Below are positions 1 through 9,077 of a stretch of DNA of 62,948 nucleotides, piece after piece. The translations under genes and the position numbers were made by a program. The notes under the pieces are model-generated. The model was not told where the DNA came from and did no database searches. It saw only the letters and a program-made list of their open reading frames with translations. Positions within the stretch are counted from its first letter, which is position 1, and every line of letters begins with the position of its first letter. This stretch comes from an uncultured Eubacteriales bacterium (lineage in GTDB: Bacteria; Bacillota; Clostridia; Oscillospirales; Oscillospiraceae): NCBI GenBank assembly GCA_900544705.1, contig UQWH01000005.1:1-62948 (forward strand), read 5' to 3'.

Positions 1-108
1 ATACCGGCGTATGGCAAGGACGATAACGCCGCGAAAGGCGTGCCGGTGTGTCCTGCTGGCATATGTGCCCTTGGCAAGCGACGCTATCATCATATCATAA
101 AATTTCGC
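1..108. other. Window edge, no supported gene
   Basis: No gene can be supported here. One plus frame is open from the window edge to a TAA near position 101 and could be the last codons of a gene that begins outside the window, but 33 codons without context are not enough to claim it. Confidence 0.3.
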
Positions 109-146
109 AAAAAAACAGAAGGAGCAGGGTTTTTCCTGTTCCTTCT
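109..146 (-). terminator. Terminator of trxB
   Basis: On the minus strand a 12-bp stem (117-128 with 135-146, one G-U pair) has a 6-nt loop and is followed by a run of seven T. The last stem base is the first base of the trxB TAA codon, so the terminator starts inside the stop codon. Confidence 0.85.
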
Positions 147-1039
147 TAGCGTTCTGCCAGATACCGTTCCGCGGCCATCGCAGCGACGGCACCGTCGGCA
201 ACGGCCGTCACGATCTGCCGCACCGGCTTTTTCCGGACATCCCCCGCGGCAAAAACACCCGGAAGCGACGTGCGCGTCGACTCGTCTGCGAGAAGATAGC
301 CGTCCTCGTCCGTTTCCACCATCCCGGCAAAGAGCGTGGTTTCCGGCGCGCGCCCGATCGCCACGAAGATGCCGTCCAGGGGCAGAGTTTCTACTTTTCC
401 ATCCGCTGTATTCTCCAGCCGCACTCCTTCCAGAAACTCCCCGGCGATCAGCTCCCGCGCCTCACAATTCCAGTGAATGTGCAGATTATCCAGCCTGCAA
501 AGCGCCTCTTTCCCGACAGCCGAGGCACGGAGTGTACCGCGGCGGTGGATCAGATGCACCTCACTGCACAGCTTGGAGAGGTACAGCACGTTGGAAACCG
601 CCGTATTCCCCCCGCCCACGACCGCGACCCGCCGTCCGCGGAAAAATGCACCGTCGCAGGCAGCGCAGTAGCTGATGCCCCTGCCGGTCAGTTCTTCCTC
701 CCCTGCAAGTCCCAGACGGCGCGGCGAGGCGCCCGTCGCCAAGATCGCCGTGCGCGCGCTGACATTTCCGGCGCTCTTAAGTTCGTCCGTCAGCGAAACC
801 TCCGCTGCGTACAGCCGCAGGAATTCCGCACCTGTCTCCTCCGCCTGCCGCCGCATCAGCGCGGCAAGCGCCTGCCCGTCCATTCCGGGCGCGCCGGGGT
901 AGTTTTCCACACGCGGCGTGAGCGCGACCTGTCCGCCCGCAAGGCCCTCCAGAACGACGCAGGATAACCCCGCCCGTGCGCCGTAGAGCGCCGCCGTGCA
1001 GCCGGCCGGCCCCCCGCCGAGAATCATCACGTCATACAC
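146..1039 (-). CDS. trxB: Thioredoxin-disulfide reductase-like flavoprotein
   Basis: FAD/NAD(P)H oxidoreductase of the thioredoxin reductase family, expected to reduce thioredoxin or a similar dithiol protein in the cytoplasm. The 297-residue product starts with a dinucleotide-binding GGGPAG motif (residues 8-13). The redox-active pair is the CAAC motif at residues 125-128, followed by a second Rossmann motif GGGNTA (142-147) and the C-terminal FAD motif with AAGDV. Length fits the low-molecular-weight class (about 300-320). The start is a GTG six bases after GAGGTGG; an ATG four codons later is the alternative. It lies 53 bp downstream of the class B sortase on the same strand, separated by a terminator-like hairpin that contains its ribosome binding site, so expression probably depends on read-through or on refolding of that hairpin. 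Whether the partner is thioredoxin itself cannot be told from sequence. Confidence 0.9.
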   Translation of the reverse strand: MYDVMILGGGPAGCTAALYGARAGLSCVVLEGLAGGQVALTPRVENYPGAPGMDGQALAALMRRQAEETGAEFLRLYAAEVSLTDELKSAGNVSARTAILATGASPRRLGLAGEEELTGRGISYCAACDGAFFRGRRVAVVGGGNTAVSNVLYLSKLCSEVHLIHRRGTLRASAVGKEALCRLDNLHIHWNCEARELIAGEFLEGVRLENTADGKVETLPLDGIFVAIGRAPETTLFAGMVETDEDGYLLADESTRTSLPGVFAAGDVRKKPVRQIVTAVADGAVAAMAAERYLAER

Positions 1040-1040
1040 A

Positions 1041-1082
1041 AAAAACCACCTCTTTCGGTAGCGTTCCCGAAAGAGGCGGTTT
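1041..1082 (-). terminator. Terminator hairpin that contains the trxB ribosome binding site
   Basis: On the minus strand a 16-bp stem (1067-1082 with 1043-1058, one G-U pair, 8-nt loop) is followed by T residues, the form of an intrinsic terminator for the sortase gene. The 3' arm includes GAGGTGG (1047-1053), the ribosome binding site of trxB, so the same hairpin could stop transcription and mask translation. Confidence 0.75.
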
Positions 1083-1092
1083 TATGAATTTC

Positions 1093-1908
1093 TCAATTGG
1101 CGGTATCCATTCGCTGGGAAACCTTGCACAGGACGACAAATCTGGCGTTGTCGAATTCGTAAGCACAGGTGGAAAGCGTGACGATGCGGTCGGCCGCAGT
1201 GAGCTGCACGTCGGCGTTAAAAGCGGACTGCGAAATCGCGTTGTTCAGGAAATTGAGATAGGCAGTTTCACTGGAGAAAGAAATTGTGTAGACATCGGAA
1301 TCGTGCGTGGTCGTATAGGCGGCAAAAACCTCCAGCTCATAGACGCCGTATTCCGTTTCAAAATACATCACCGGGTGCTCTGCGTAGTAATCCGCGCTCT
1401 TGTACTTTTGCAGCGTGCCGAACATGATGCCGGAGAACATATTATGTCCATAGATCAGCGTGTTGTCATTGGCAAAACCCTTGTCGCAGCGATAATCCGC
1501 GAAAAGGCAGCCGTTGTAGTTATAAGAGCCGTCCATCAGCCGGTGGAGATAATAATCGTTGTCCGAAGCCTGCATGACGGGATAGTTGATGGGCGTATCC
1601 GGGCTGTAGAGCCAGCCGACAAAATCGGGATATTCCGCAGCGATCTTCTTCGCATCCACCTGCGGCTTGTAGCCGGTGTCATCCGATGGCTCCGTTTGTT
1701 CCTCCTTGCCGCCGGAGGGCTGCGGCTTGCTCGGCGTCGTCGGCGCAAAGCTGCTCATAATATCATCATACATATGATCCGCCTTGCTTTTTTCCGCGTA
1801 ATACGACCAGATGCGGTAGCCGCTGTAGAGAAAAACGCAAAGGAAAATCGCAAGCAAAACCCAGATCAGAATCCGGAACGCTTTGGATGAGAAAAAGGAT
1901 TTCTTCAT
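1093..1908 (-). CDS. srtB: Class B-type sortase
   Basis: Membrane transpeptidase that joins surface proteins to the cell wall. A single N-terminal membrane segment (about residues 13-30) and a linker precede the sortase domain. Catalytic residues are visible: H155 in IYGHNM, C248 in TLSTC, and R256 eight residues later in FDNARFV, the class B spacing. The start is the ATG with GGGAGG seven bases upstream, giving 271 residues; an in-frame codon five residues earlier has no ribosome site. No substrate gene is adjacent. Two large proteins in this window end in non-LPXTG signals, NVKTGD (subtilase, 31 kb) and PTTGD (57 kb), which resemble the NPxTG/SPxTG type handled by class B sortases, so they are reasonable substrates. 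That assignment is inference. Confidence 0.9.
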   Translation of the reverse strand: MKKSFFSSKAFRILIWVLLAIFLCVFLYSGYRIWSYYAEKSKADHMYDDIMSSFAPTTPSKPQPSGGKEEQTEPSDDTGYKPQVDAKKIAAEYPDFVGWLYSPDTPINYPVMQASDNDYYLHRLMDGSYNYNGCLFADYRCDKGFANDNTLIYGHNMFSGIMFGTLQKYKSADYYAEHPVMYFETEYGVYELEVFAAYTTTHDSDVYTISFSSETAYLNFLNNAISQSAFNADVQLTAADRIVTLSTCAYEFDNARFVVLCKVSQRMDTAN

Positions 1909-2024
1909 TACAGTACCTCCCAAGGAATTGCAGACGAGGCGCCCTGCGGCGCAGTGCTATATTGCTATCATAACAGATTCGGAAAAAACTTTCAAGTGTT
2001 TTGTCGCCGCAGCGGAACGGGGCA

Positions 2025-2053
2025 TTGCGTTTTTCCGCCCGGCCTGATATAAT
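2025..2053 (+). promoter_or_regulatory. Sigma-A-type promoter of the membrane protein gene
   Basis: TTGCGT (2025-2030), 17-bp spacer, then TATAAT (2048-2053). It lies inside an upstream extension of the reading frame and so supports the downstream TTG start at 2085. Confidence 0.75.
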
Positions 2054-2084
2054 AGGGAAAAAGACTCGGAAAGAGGCGATCCAA

Positions 2085-3707
2085 TTGAGTCGTTCCCTGA
2101 AAAAAGGCGGCAAGGAATTGCTGTCGGTCGTGCTGCTCTTTGCACTGTTCTTCCTGCGTTTCACATACTACGGCTTGAAATACTATCCGCAGTTGGACGA
2201 TTACCTGCACTACAGCGTCTACACCACGGAGAAGATCACCGCAGATTTTTTGACCACGCGGCCTCTGGCAAGTATTCTGGACGTGTACCTCTGGGGAAAT
2301 TTCTGGGGCAACATGATCGTTGCGATTCTGATTCTCTCCATTCTCTACACCGTCGCGATCTATCTGCTGATGTGCGTGTTCCGCCAGTATTTCTCCTGCG
2401 GCTGGATGTTCCTGCTCATCGCGGCGCTGCTGCCCATGGGCTTTGAGGGCCTTTACTGGATCTCGGCCTCCTCGCGCATCATCGTCGGACTGTTTTTCGC
2501 GAGCGTCGCGGCATTCCTGCTGCAATGCTTCTACGAGAGCAAAAAGTGGTACTGCGCCGTTCCCTTTGTGCTGATGCAGTTAATTTCCTTCTTCTTCTAC
2601 GAACAGGTTCTGCTGCTCTCCGTCGCGCTTTCACTGGTGCAGTCCGTGCTCAATTTTAAAAAGCTGCGCTGGTACACGCTGACTGGCCTTGCCTCCCTGC
2701 TGAATATGGCGATCTACTTCATTGTGATCTCCTTCCTCGGCAGCACGGCGCGCGCGCAGTTGGCCAACCCGTTTACCGCTGCTTATTGGACGGAAAAGCT
2801 CCCCTCTCTGTTCCGCCAGTTTTATGAGTGCTTTGTCGGTGCGAACTTCTTCACCCTCGGCAAGGGCTTCCTGCGCGGGATGCAAATCACCTTCCGCGAC
2901 GGCGCATGGCTGTATCTAATTGGAATATTCGCGCTCTGCGCGCTGCTTTTCTTCCTGCAATACCGCAGCGGCGAGGGAAAATTCGCCCGCCGCAACCCGG
3001 AAACCAGCCTTCAGAAGTACAAGCCGCTGGTTGGCCTGATTCTGCTGCTTGCACCGCTTGCCGTGTTCTTCGCGGTGTCCTACAACTGGTTCTCGCTGCG
3101 CAATGCGGTTCCCTCCTTCATCGGACTTGCGCTGCTTGGCGAGTGGCTGTTGGAAACCTTCTTTCAGGATTTCCGGCACAAAAAGGGCATTACGGCCGCT
3201 ATCGTTACACTGTTTGCCTTTGTCTGCTGCTTCGCATCGGTTTCCGAGCTGCATGACTACCACATCACGAACCGCAACGACAGAAAGATCGTCCAGGATC
3301 TGAGCGCGGCGCTGCAAGCCGAGCCGGAGGGTGAGAACGTCGGTGTCCTGCATCTGGAAGCAAGCTATCTTGAGAGCTGGAACTATGAATTCCATGAGCA
3401 CTTCACCGGCTGCGGCAGCAGTGCATGGGCGCTCAGCAATGCGATCGAATCCATCACCGGCAGCAAGCTCCCCTGCACGGTCACACCGCTGGCGGTGCAT
3501 CCTCCCTACTACACGCCAGAGAACCGCGACGCAAAGGACTTGGAGAGCTTCGACAAGCTGTACCTTTATGAAATCAAGACCGGCGCGGTGACGCCCGTCA
3601 CCTATAAGGTCAACGAGAACGGCGAATATGAAGTCTATTTTGAGGACGGCCGCCTCGTGTTCACGATCTGGAACGGCCCGGACGGCTGCGGCTACGTCAG
3701 ATGGTAA
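2085..3707 (+). CDS. Polytopic membrane protein of unknown function
   Basis: A 540-residue integral membrane protein with roughly nine to ten hydrophobic segments spread over the first 400 residues and a soluble C-terminal part of about 140 residues. I chose the TTG at 2085 because AAGAGG lies eight bases upstream and a TATAAT box sits just before it; the frame stays open further upstream but that would place the promoter inside the gene. An acidic LDDY motif shortly after the first membrane segment, followed by a string of hydrophobic helices, recalls GT-C glycosyltransferases and DUF6056 proteins, so a role in surface polysaccharide modification is possible. It is monocistronic, with its own promoter and a strong terminator. 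No specific function can be assigned. Confidence 0.75.
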   Translation: MSRSLKKGGKELLSVVLLFALFFLRFTYYGLKYYPQLDDYLHYSVYTTEKITADFLTTRPLASILDVYLWGNFWGNMIVAILILSILYTVAIYLLMCVFRQYFSCGWMFLLIAALLPMGFEGLYWISASSRIIVGLFFASVAAFLLQCFYESKKWYCAVPFVLMQLISFFFYEQVLLLSVALSLVQSVLNFKKLRWYTLTGLASLLNMAIYFIVISFLGSTARAQLANPFTAAYWTEKLPSLFRQFYECFVGANFFTLGKGFLRGMQITFRDGAWLYLIGIFALCALLFFLQYRSGEGKFARRNPETSLQKYKPLVGLILLLAPLAVFFAVSYNWFSLRNAVPSFIGLALLGEWLLETFFQDFRHKKGITAAIVTLFAFVCCFASVSELHDYHITNRNDRKIVQDLSAALQAEPEGENVGVLHLEASYLESWNYEFHEHFTGCGSSAWALSNAIESITGSKLPCTVTPLAVHPPYYTPENRDAKDLESFDKLYLYEIKTGAVTPVTYKVNENGEYEVYFEDGRLVFTIWNGPDGCGYVRW

Positions 3708-3714
3708 AATAAGT

Positions 3715-3750
3715 AACTGCCCTGTGAAGAAATTCACAGGGCAGTTTTTT
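3715..3750 (+). terminator. Bidirectional terminator
   Basis: A perfect 14-bp stem (3715-3728 with 3733-3746), GAAA loop, then six T. It ends the membrane protein gene and, read from the other strand, the pilus operon that converges on it. Confidence 0.92.
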
Positions 3751-3756
3751 ATGGCT

Positions 3757-4320
3757 TCATAGCGCTACGGCCGGGAAGGGCTTTGCGATGACCATCGCAA
3801 AGGCCAGCGCAATACAGAGCACCGCGAGCACAAAAAGCAGACCGGAAAGCCACCAGACACAGCCCTCAAAGCGCTGCACAAAGGCACGCTTCGGCTTCTG
3901 CGGGTCATAATAGATTTCCACAAAGCTGCCGACCGGATAGAGCTGCATCAGGGGCGATTCCACACTGCGCACCGGACCATGCGTGATCTTGACGCGCAGC
4001 TTCGGAGGCAGCGTCTCCTTGGATTTCAGATTGGTCTGTACCGTCGTTTCCGTCTGCTCCGGCGTGGTGATCTCCCTGACCGACGCGCCGCGGAAGCGTG
4101 GGCCGGCAATGCGATAGGCCGTTCCATCCACATAGTATTCTACCATGGGAACATGAATCCCGCCGTAGTTGAGGGCGGCGGCACGGAGCACGGTCCCCTG
4201 CGTGTGTGCCGTGCAGCGCTTCCACTTTTTCCGCTTTCCCGGTCCGGTCAGCCATCCTGCCAGGCCAAGTGCCGCTGCAAAGCAGAGGCAGAACAAGCAC
4301 CAAAAAACATTCCAGAACAT
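3757..4320 (-). CDS. DUF3592-family membrane protein, last gene of pilus operon
   Basis: A 187-residue protein with one hydrophobic segment at the N-terminus (residues 5-25) and another near the C-terminus (about 150-178), enclosing a domain that matches DUF3592: a GTV...P.VEYYVDG start and a YPVGSFVEIYYDP motif near residue 130. DUF3592 proteins are membrane-attached and have no settled function. It begins nine bases after the class C sortase stop and is the last gene of the pilus operon before the shared terminator, so an accessory role in pilus export or assembly is possible but not shown. Confidence 0.75.
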   Translation of the reverse strand: MFWNVFWCLFCLCFAAALGLAGWLTGPGKRKKWKRCTAHTQGTVLRAAALNYGGIHVPMVEYYVDGTAYRIAGPRFRGASVREITTPEQTETTVQTNLKSKETLPPKLRVKITHGPVRSVESPLMQLYPVGSFVEIYYDPQKPKRAFVQRFEGCVWWLSGLLFVLAVLCIALAFAMVIAKPFPAVAL

Positions 4321-4329
4321 AATCTCTCC

Positions 4330-5151
4330 TTACCGCTTCCTGCGGCGGGCGCGCAGCGCCAGAATGACAAAGACGAGCAGAAGCATCGCGGCGGCAATAA
4401 AAACCGCGACATAGGCCGGGCGCACCTGCATGGCATCCGCCGTGACACGGGCGACCTTTGCGCTCTCCTGATTCTCGATGCGGTGGCCGCGGACGAGCAG
4501 GCGGTGCGAATTGACGCCATAAGGCGTACAGGTGACGAGCGTGCAGAGATCTTCACCGGTCTGGATTGCCAGCGCGCTCACCTGATGCGGCTCGACGATC
4601 AGAATCTGATCGACCTCATAGGTCAGCGTCTGGTCGAGCGTCCGCAGAATGAAAATATCCCCGGCGGCCAGGCGGTCCAGATCGGTGAACAGCTTTGCGC
4701 TTGGCAGGCCGCGATGGCCGGAAAGGACACAATGCGTGTTTTCTCCACCGACCGGAAGTGAACTTCCCTCGATATGACCGACGGAGTGCTGGAGTACGTC
4801 GCTGTCCGTGCCGTGGCAGATGGGCAGCGAGCAGTCGATGCTCGGAATTTCGATGTAGCCCATGACGCCGTCGCCGGAGACATTGAGCTGTCCTTTGTAA
4901 TCCTCCAGCATGTCTTCCGGCAGGTTCGGTCCCGCGCCGCTGTGATACAGGCGGTCGTTGAATTCTCTTGCGGATTGCAGGAGCTTTTCATTCTGCTCCG
5001 TATTCAGATTTGCAACGGCCTCTGCATATTCCGTAATGGCCCGCGACTGGTGCAGAGAATTCCAGTAATCGCTGACGCTGGGGTACAGCAGCAGCGACAC
5101 GCCCGCCACAAGCACCAGGATCAGCAGAATCGTGGAAACACGTTTCTTCAT
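4330..5151 (-). CDS. srtC: Class C (pilin-polymerising) sortase
   Basis: Transpeptidase that links pilin subunits through isopeptide bonds at the outer membrane face. The 273-residue protein has an N-terminal membrane segment (6-23) and a sortase domain with H146 (SGHRG), C208 (TLVTCTP) and R217 (SHRLLV), the class C pattern. The usual GYIEIPSI stretch and the SLPVGGENTH block match pilin sortases closely. Two features differ from the textbook class C enzyme. The lid motif Asp-Pro-Phe/Trp, expected around residues 72-82, is not visible; GPNLPED stands in its place. There is also no strong second membrane segment at the C-terminus beyond about residues 247-267. Position directly after the LPGTG pilin makes the role secure. 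Confidence 0.93.
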   Translation of the reverse strand: MKKRVSTILLILVLVAGVSLLLYPSVSDYWNSLHQSRAITEYAEAVANLNTEQNEKLLQSAREFNDRLYHSGAGPNLPEDMLEDYKGQLNVSGDGVMGYIEIPSIDCSLPICHGTDSDVLQHSVGHIEGSSLPVGGENTHCVLSGHRGLPSAKLFTDLDRLAAGDIFILRTLDQTLTYEVDQILIVEPHQVSALAIQTGEDLCTLVTCTPYGVNSHRLLVRGHRIENQESAKVARVTADAMQVRPAYVAVFIAAAMLLLVFVILALRARRRKR

Positions 5152-5219
5152 GGGTACTCCTTACTGAAAGCCCACCGGAGAAGGCAGAGCCTCCTCCGGC
5201 AGTGCGGTGATTTGCTGGA

Positions 5220-6626
5220 TCAGTTTTCGGCCTTCTTGAACTTCTTGACAAGCAGGACGACAACCGCGCCGAGCAGCAGCGCAGCGCCCGCGATGTAGAA
5301 AATCTGGGTGCCGATGCCGCCGGTGCCGGGCAGCAGAGAGCCGGTGTGGTTCTCGACATTGGTGGTAACGGTCAGGGAGTCGACATTTGCATCAGAACCA
5401 TTGATCTCAACTTTAACCGGTTCGGCCAACAGGTTGTAGCCGGCAGGGGCTTCCGTTTCGATCAGATAATAGGTGCCGTTCTTCAGGCCTCTGACCTCAG
5501 CCTCACCGTTCACGGTCGTAACAAACACATCGGCGTCTTTCCGTGTGTCGACCCATGTAACTGCATTATTGATAGAATCGTACTTGTAGTATTTGACGCC
5601 CTCTTTTTCGCCTTCCATAACTTTCTTGCTAAGGACAAACTTCGCGTTTTGCAGTCTATTATTCGTGTCTTCAAGTGCGTCATGGTACTTGACAATCTTG
5701 ATCTTTGCAGAGTAGACCGTTTCCTTGTCGGTGAGTTCGCCGTGGTTCTTGCTGTTGGTCGGATCGTTGGAATAAACCAGCTTTGCATCGTTTTCCGAGA
5801 TCTTTGCAATGGCTTTCTCGTTGACGGTAGCAGTATATTTGACAACAATAGGCTGAGTGACCTTGTCCTGAATATCCATGACCTTGATCGTCAGCAGGAA
5901 GTCAACGCCGCTTTCAGTATAGCTGAGCTCGTACTTGTCAGAGGCCAGCGGTGCGCCGTCAACTTCAACTGTGACATCCTTGTTGAAGGTCAGACCTTCG
6001 GACATTTTATCGGTAATGGAATAGATATACTTGGTAAAGCCGGTGGTGTCGGGCACCTTGCCGGTGATGGTGTAGTTGACGACTTCGCCGACCTCCACGC
6101 TTTCCTTATCATCCGCCTTGTCAAACGGGACGTCGTTCTTATCGTGAATGGTAACGCTGGGGTTCGTCGTGGTCAGGTTGGCCAGAGCTTCATTTGCGCC
6201 GACAACCAGATAGTAGCCGAGGTCGAGTCCGCTCGCAGTCGCCTTGCCGTCTGCGGCATTCAGGTCAATGCCGCTCTTACCGGTGATATTAGTACGCAGC
6301 AGGTTGCTGAATTTCGCCGCGCTGAAATTGTCGTTCTTCGTGACAATGCTGACATCACCGGTAGCTGCGGGAGTAAGCGTTACGCCATCATAAGTAGCGA
6401 CGACATCATACCACGGGGACTTCGGATTGAGCGCAATCGTGTAGGAGTATGCGTTCTTGTCCGTGCTGTACACGACATCGAAGATCTTGTAGGCGGTGTA
6501 TGTCACACCGTTACGGGGGTTGTCAACGGTGATGCTGCCGGTTCCTGCCGCAAATGCCGTTACGCAAAGTGCAAGCATGAGAACCAGAGCCACCATGACG
6601 CAAGTGAGTTTTTTCATGGTTTTCAT
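5220..6626 (-). CDS. Backbone pilin with LPGTG anchor
   Basis: Major shaft subunit of a sortase-assembled pilus. The 468-residue precursor has a signal peptide (cleavage near AFAA, residues 24-27), SpaA/FimA-type Ig-like domains, an E-box (YYLIETEAPAGY, about residue 400) that normally promotes an internal isopeptide bond, and a C-terminal LPGTG followed by a hydrophobic helix and a KKFKK tail. A classical YPK pilin motif is not obvious; the lysine used for polymerisation may be in the IHDKND stretch near residue 157. The first ATG is four bases after AAGGA. It starts nine bases after the adhesin gene and is followed by the class C sortase. Lower GC than the flanking operons suggests fast evolution or transfer. 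Confidence 0.93.
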   Translation of the reverse strand: MKTMKKLTCVMVALVLMLALCVTAFAAGTGSITVDNPRNGVTYTAYKIFDVVYSTDKNAYSYTIALNPKSPWYDVVATYDGVTLTPAATGDVSIVTKNDNFSAAKFSNLLRTNITGKSGIDLNAADGKATASGLDLGYYLVVGANEALANLTTTNPSVTIHDKNDVPFDKADDKESVEVGEVVNYTITGKVPDTTGFTKYIYSITDKMSEGLTFNKDVTVEVDGAPLASDKYELSYTESGVDFLLTIKVMDIQDKVTQPIVVKYTATVNEKAIAKISENDAKLVYSNDPTNSKNHGELTDKETVYSAKIKIVKYHDALEDTNNRLQNAKFVLSKKVMEGEKEGVKYYKYDSINNAVTWVDTRKDADVFVTTVNGEAEVRGLKNGTYYLIETEAPAGYNLLAEPVKVEINGSDANVDSLTVTTNVENHTGSLLPGTGGIGTQIFYIAGAALLLGAVVVLLVKKFKKAEN

Positions 6627-6635
6627 TTCTTCCTT

Positions 6636-9052
6636 TCATTTATTTTTTGAAGATGGGGAAAAGCGATTGGAATCAGGTACGTTTTTCTTTTTGTATAACC
6701 GTATGTAAAGGCAGCAGGCAAAAAGCGCCAGCAGTCCGATTCCCAGAAGCAGGAAGCAATCCGCGCCGGAGCCGCCGGAATCCGGAAGCTCGTAGTGCGT
6801 TGTGTTGATATAATCCGCGCGCGCACTTTGATTGCTTGCGATTTGCCCGGAAACAACATATCCGGACGCGCCGTTGACGGTCGTGGTATACGCCGACGCA
6901 AGGAAGCCGTAGGGTGAAAGAACGGATTCCACCTGCGCAGCCGTGATAAAGTAGCGGTTATGGCCGTCCATTTTATAGATCGTGGAAACGGAGCCGGCCT
7001 CCGTCCACGAGTCATCCAGATAGACCATGAAATGAACAGTCTTGGAATGGCTTGTCCTACCGTCCTGCGACGTCGGAGTAAAGAGCGTCGGCTGGGTTAC
7101 ATTCTGCACCGTCAGTGTCACGGAGCCGCCCGCCGAAGTCTGCGTAAAGGCCGCCGTCTGCCAGCCGGAGCCGACGCACTGCCATTGCAGTCCATCCGGA
7201 AGCGGCTGCACCCGCATCTGCGCGGACGCACCGGCGCGCACCGTGACGGGCGCGGGCAGCGTTTGTTGGCTCAGCCCCTGCGGGTCATAGACGCGCACCG
7301 TATAAAACTCACTACCGGAGGTCGGAAGCTCCTTCAACTGCTTCCCGCTAAACAGCGTGGTGTTTGCCGGAATGTAATAGAGATTATAGCCCGCATGGGC
7401 ATTCGCCTTCAAAGCATGTCTGGCCAGTGGAATAATACGCTTTCCGTCAAGCAAAATCGTATTGGTGTCGGAATAGCAGCTCGTATTTGTGGTGGTGTCA
7501 TTTCCGTTAGCCGTTTTCTGCTGGTAACAGAATAGCCTCGCGGCATTATCCGCACTCGTGCCGAATCCATAACTGCCAAGGACAGATTCTGCCTGTTCCA
7601 CAGTGATATAATCGCGGTTTGCGTCCGTCCAATCTGTAGTATTATAGTCGCCCAGCCAGCCGGTCGCCGTCGAGCCAACACACTGCCATCTGCCGTCAAT
7701 GTAGACGTAATAGTCCACCGGCAGAATCTCCGGGCCGACATCCGTTTCATTTGCCGCAGAGGTCACCAGATAACCGATCACGGAGAAGCCGTCCTGACTG
7801 TGGACAAACCCAACGATCTCGCCGTCCTGCCGCTCCGTTTCCACAGGAAGAAGCTCCGTACCTTCCTGCGTGAAGTGAATAACCCGCGCATCCTCGCTAT
7901 CGTCTGCGCACTGCGCATACTGCGTGTGGATCTTCACCGCGGCGGCAGGTTCGATCTCTTGACCGTCCAGCAGGAAGGTCACATCAAAGAAGCGTGCCGC
8001 CTGAATGGCCGCGCCATTCAGGTTCTGCGCCGATTCTGCAAAATACGCCTGATATTCCTCCGTGTCCGGAAAGATCTCACGAACGGAAAGGGTCGTCCCC
8101 TCCGGGAGCTTTGCATCGCTGTCAAACTCCGCCGTCACCGTGAAATCGTCGCTCTCAAAGCAGAGCGTGCCGGAAAGATAAGCAGATTCTTCGGACTCTG
8201 CCAAAGATTCCGTCGGCTTTTCCCGTTCGGCAAGCTTGGCTTCATAGTCTTCTCTGACGGAGGCCAGCGATACAAAAGCGGTAATTTCCGCCGTCGGCAC
8301 GGCAAGATGGCGCACCGCACCGTCCATATCGCCCGCAATCAGCTTGACGCGCTCCGGGGCGTCCTCTTCGGCGCTCAGGAGCTTTTCCGCAAAGGCCGCG
8401 GTGTCGGCCTCGTCGTCGCCGTCCCGATCGAGAAATACCAGATCCCCCGGCTGCCAGACATCCTCTGTCACGGCATCGGGATAAGCCTTTTCAAGGCACT
8501 TGAACCATTCGGCGGTATCCTTCCACTCCTGCACGGCATCATCCGGGATCCCGGCATAGTGCAGACAGAATGCGGCAAAGTCGGAATTCCATGTACCATA
8601 CGGCGCTCCTGCCCACTCGCCGTAGCGGCTGTAGGCGTTCCGTGTGCCGTCATCCGAAACGGTGTAGTTCGCGTCGCTCGCATGATACCCAAGCTGGGTT
8701 TTGCCACCGCAAGCGAATCCTGCGCCCAATCACCGGATAATTCGACCTCTTTAATTTCCGGCTCCCAGTCGGCAGGTGTCTGGAGATCCGCCGACGGATC
8801 GGCATAGCAGGCATCCGTGTGCGTGTGCTCCGGAAGATCGCAGCGAAGCACGCCGGCATCGTCATAACAGACTTCCGAATGGACGTGTGCTTCCATGCCG
8901 CAGTTCGCCTGCTTTTCCTGCGTGATCGCAGGAAGAATCAATGCATAGACCGTCCAAAACAGCACGACACAGGCAATGGGCATCACCACGCCGCGCAGAA
9001 TCCTCGGATTCAGCCGTATTTCCTTTCTTTTGTATTTTATAGAACGCCTCAT
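6636..9052 (-). pseudogene. Pilus tip adhesin with LPDSG anchor, frameshifted near 8697
   Basis: Large surface subunit, probably the pilus tip, read in two frames. The first frame begins at the ATG at 9052 and encodes a basic N-terminus, a membrane/signal segment (residues 20-40), and two Cys/His pairs of the HVHSEVC and HTHTDAC type, then reaches ...LAVAK near 8697. The coding potential then moves to the -1 frame (KTQLGYHASD...), which stays open for about 690 residues to the stop at 6636 and ends in LPDSG, a hydrophobic helix and RLYKKK. Between them lies the NSDFAAFCLHYAG stretch usual for this adhesin type. The junction is a run of four A where five would restore the frame, so the cause is a one-base deletion, a phase-variable or slippery run, or a sequencing error. 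As read, the first frame ends at 8468 and gives an unanchored product. Signal peptidase gene upstream, backbone pilin downstream. Confidence 0.8.
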
Positions 9053-9077
9053 TGTGAATTCTTTCTGCCTTTCCCGG

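Noticed and set aside
5346..6650. A 434-codon plus-strand frame antisense to the backbone pilin
   Set aside because: Same reason: the minus frame ends in LPGTG with E-box and signal peptide; the plus frame has no supporting feature.
8468..9052. A separate 195-residue protein ending at 8468
   Set aside because: The family similarity moves to the other frame near 8697 and continues for 690 residues, so the stop at 8468 is a consequence of the frameshift and not a real gene end.
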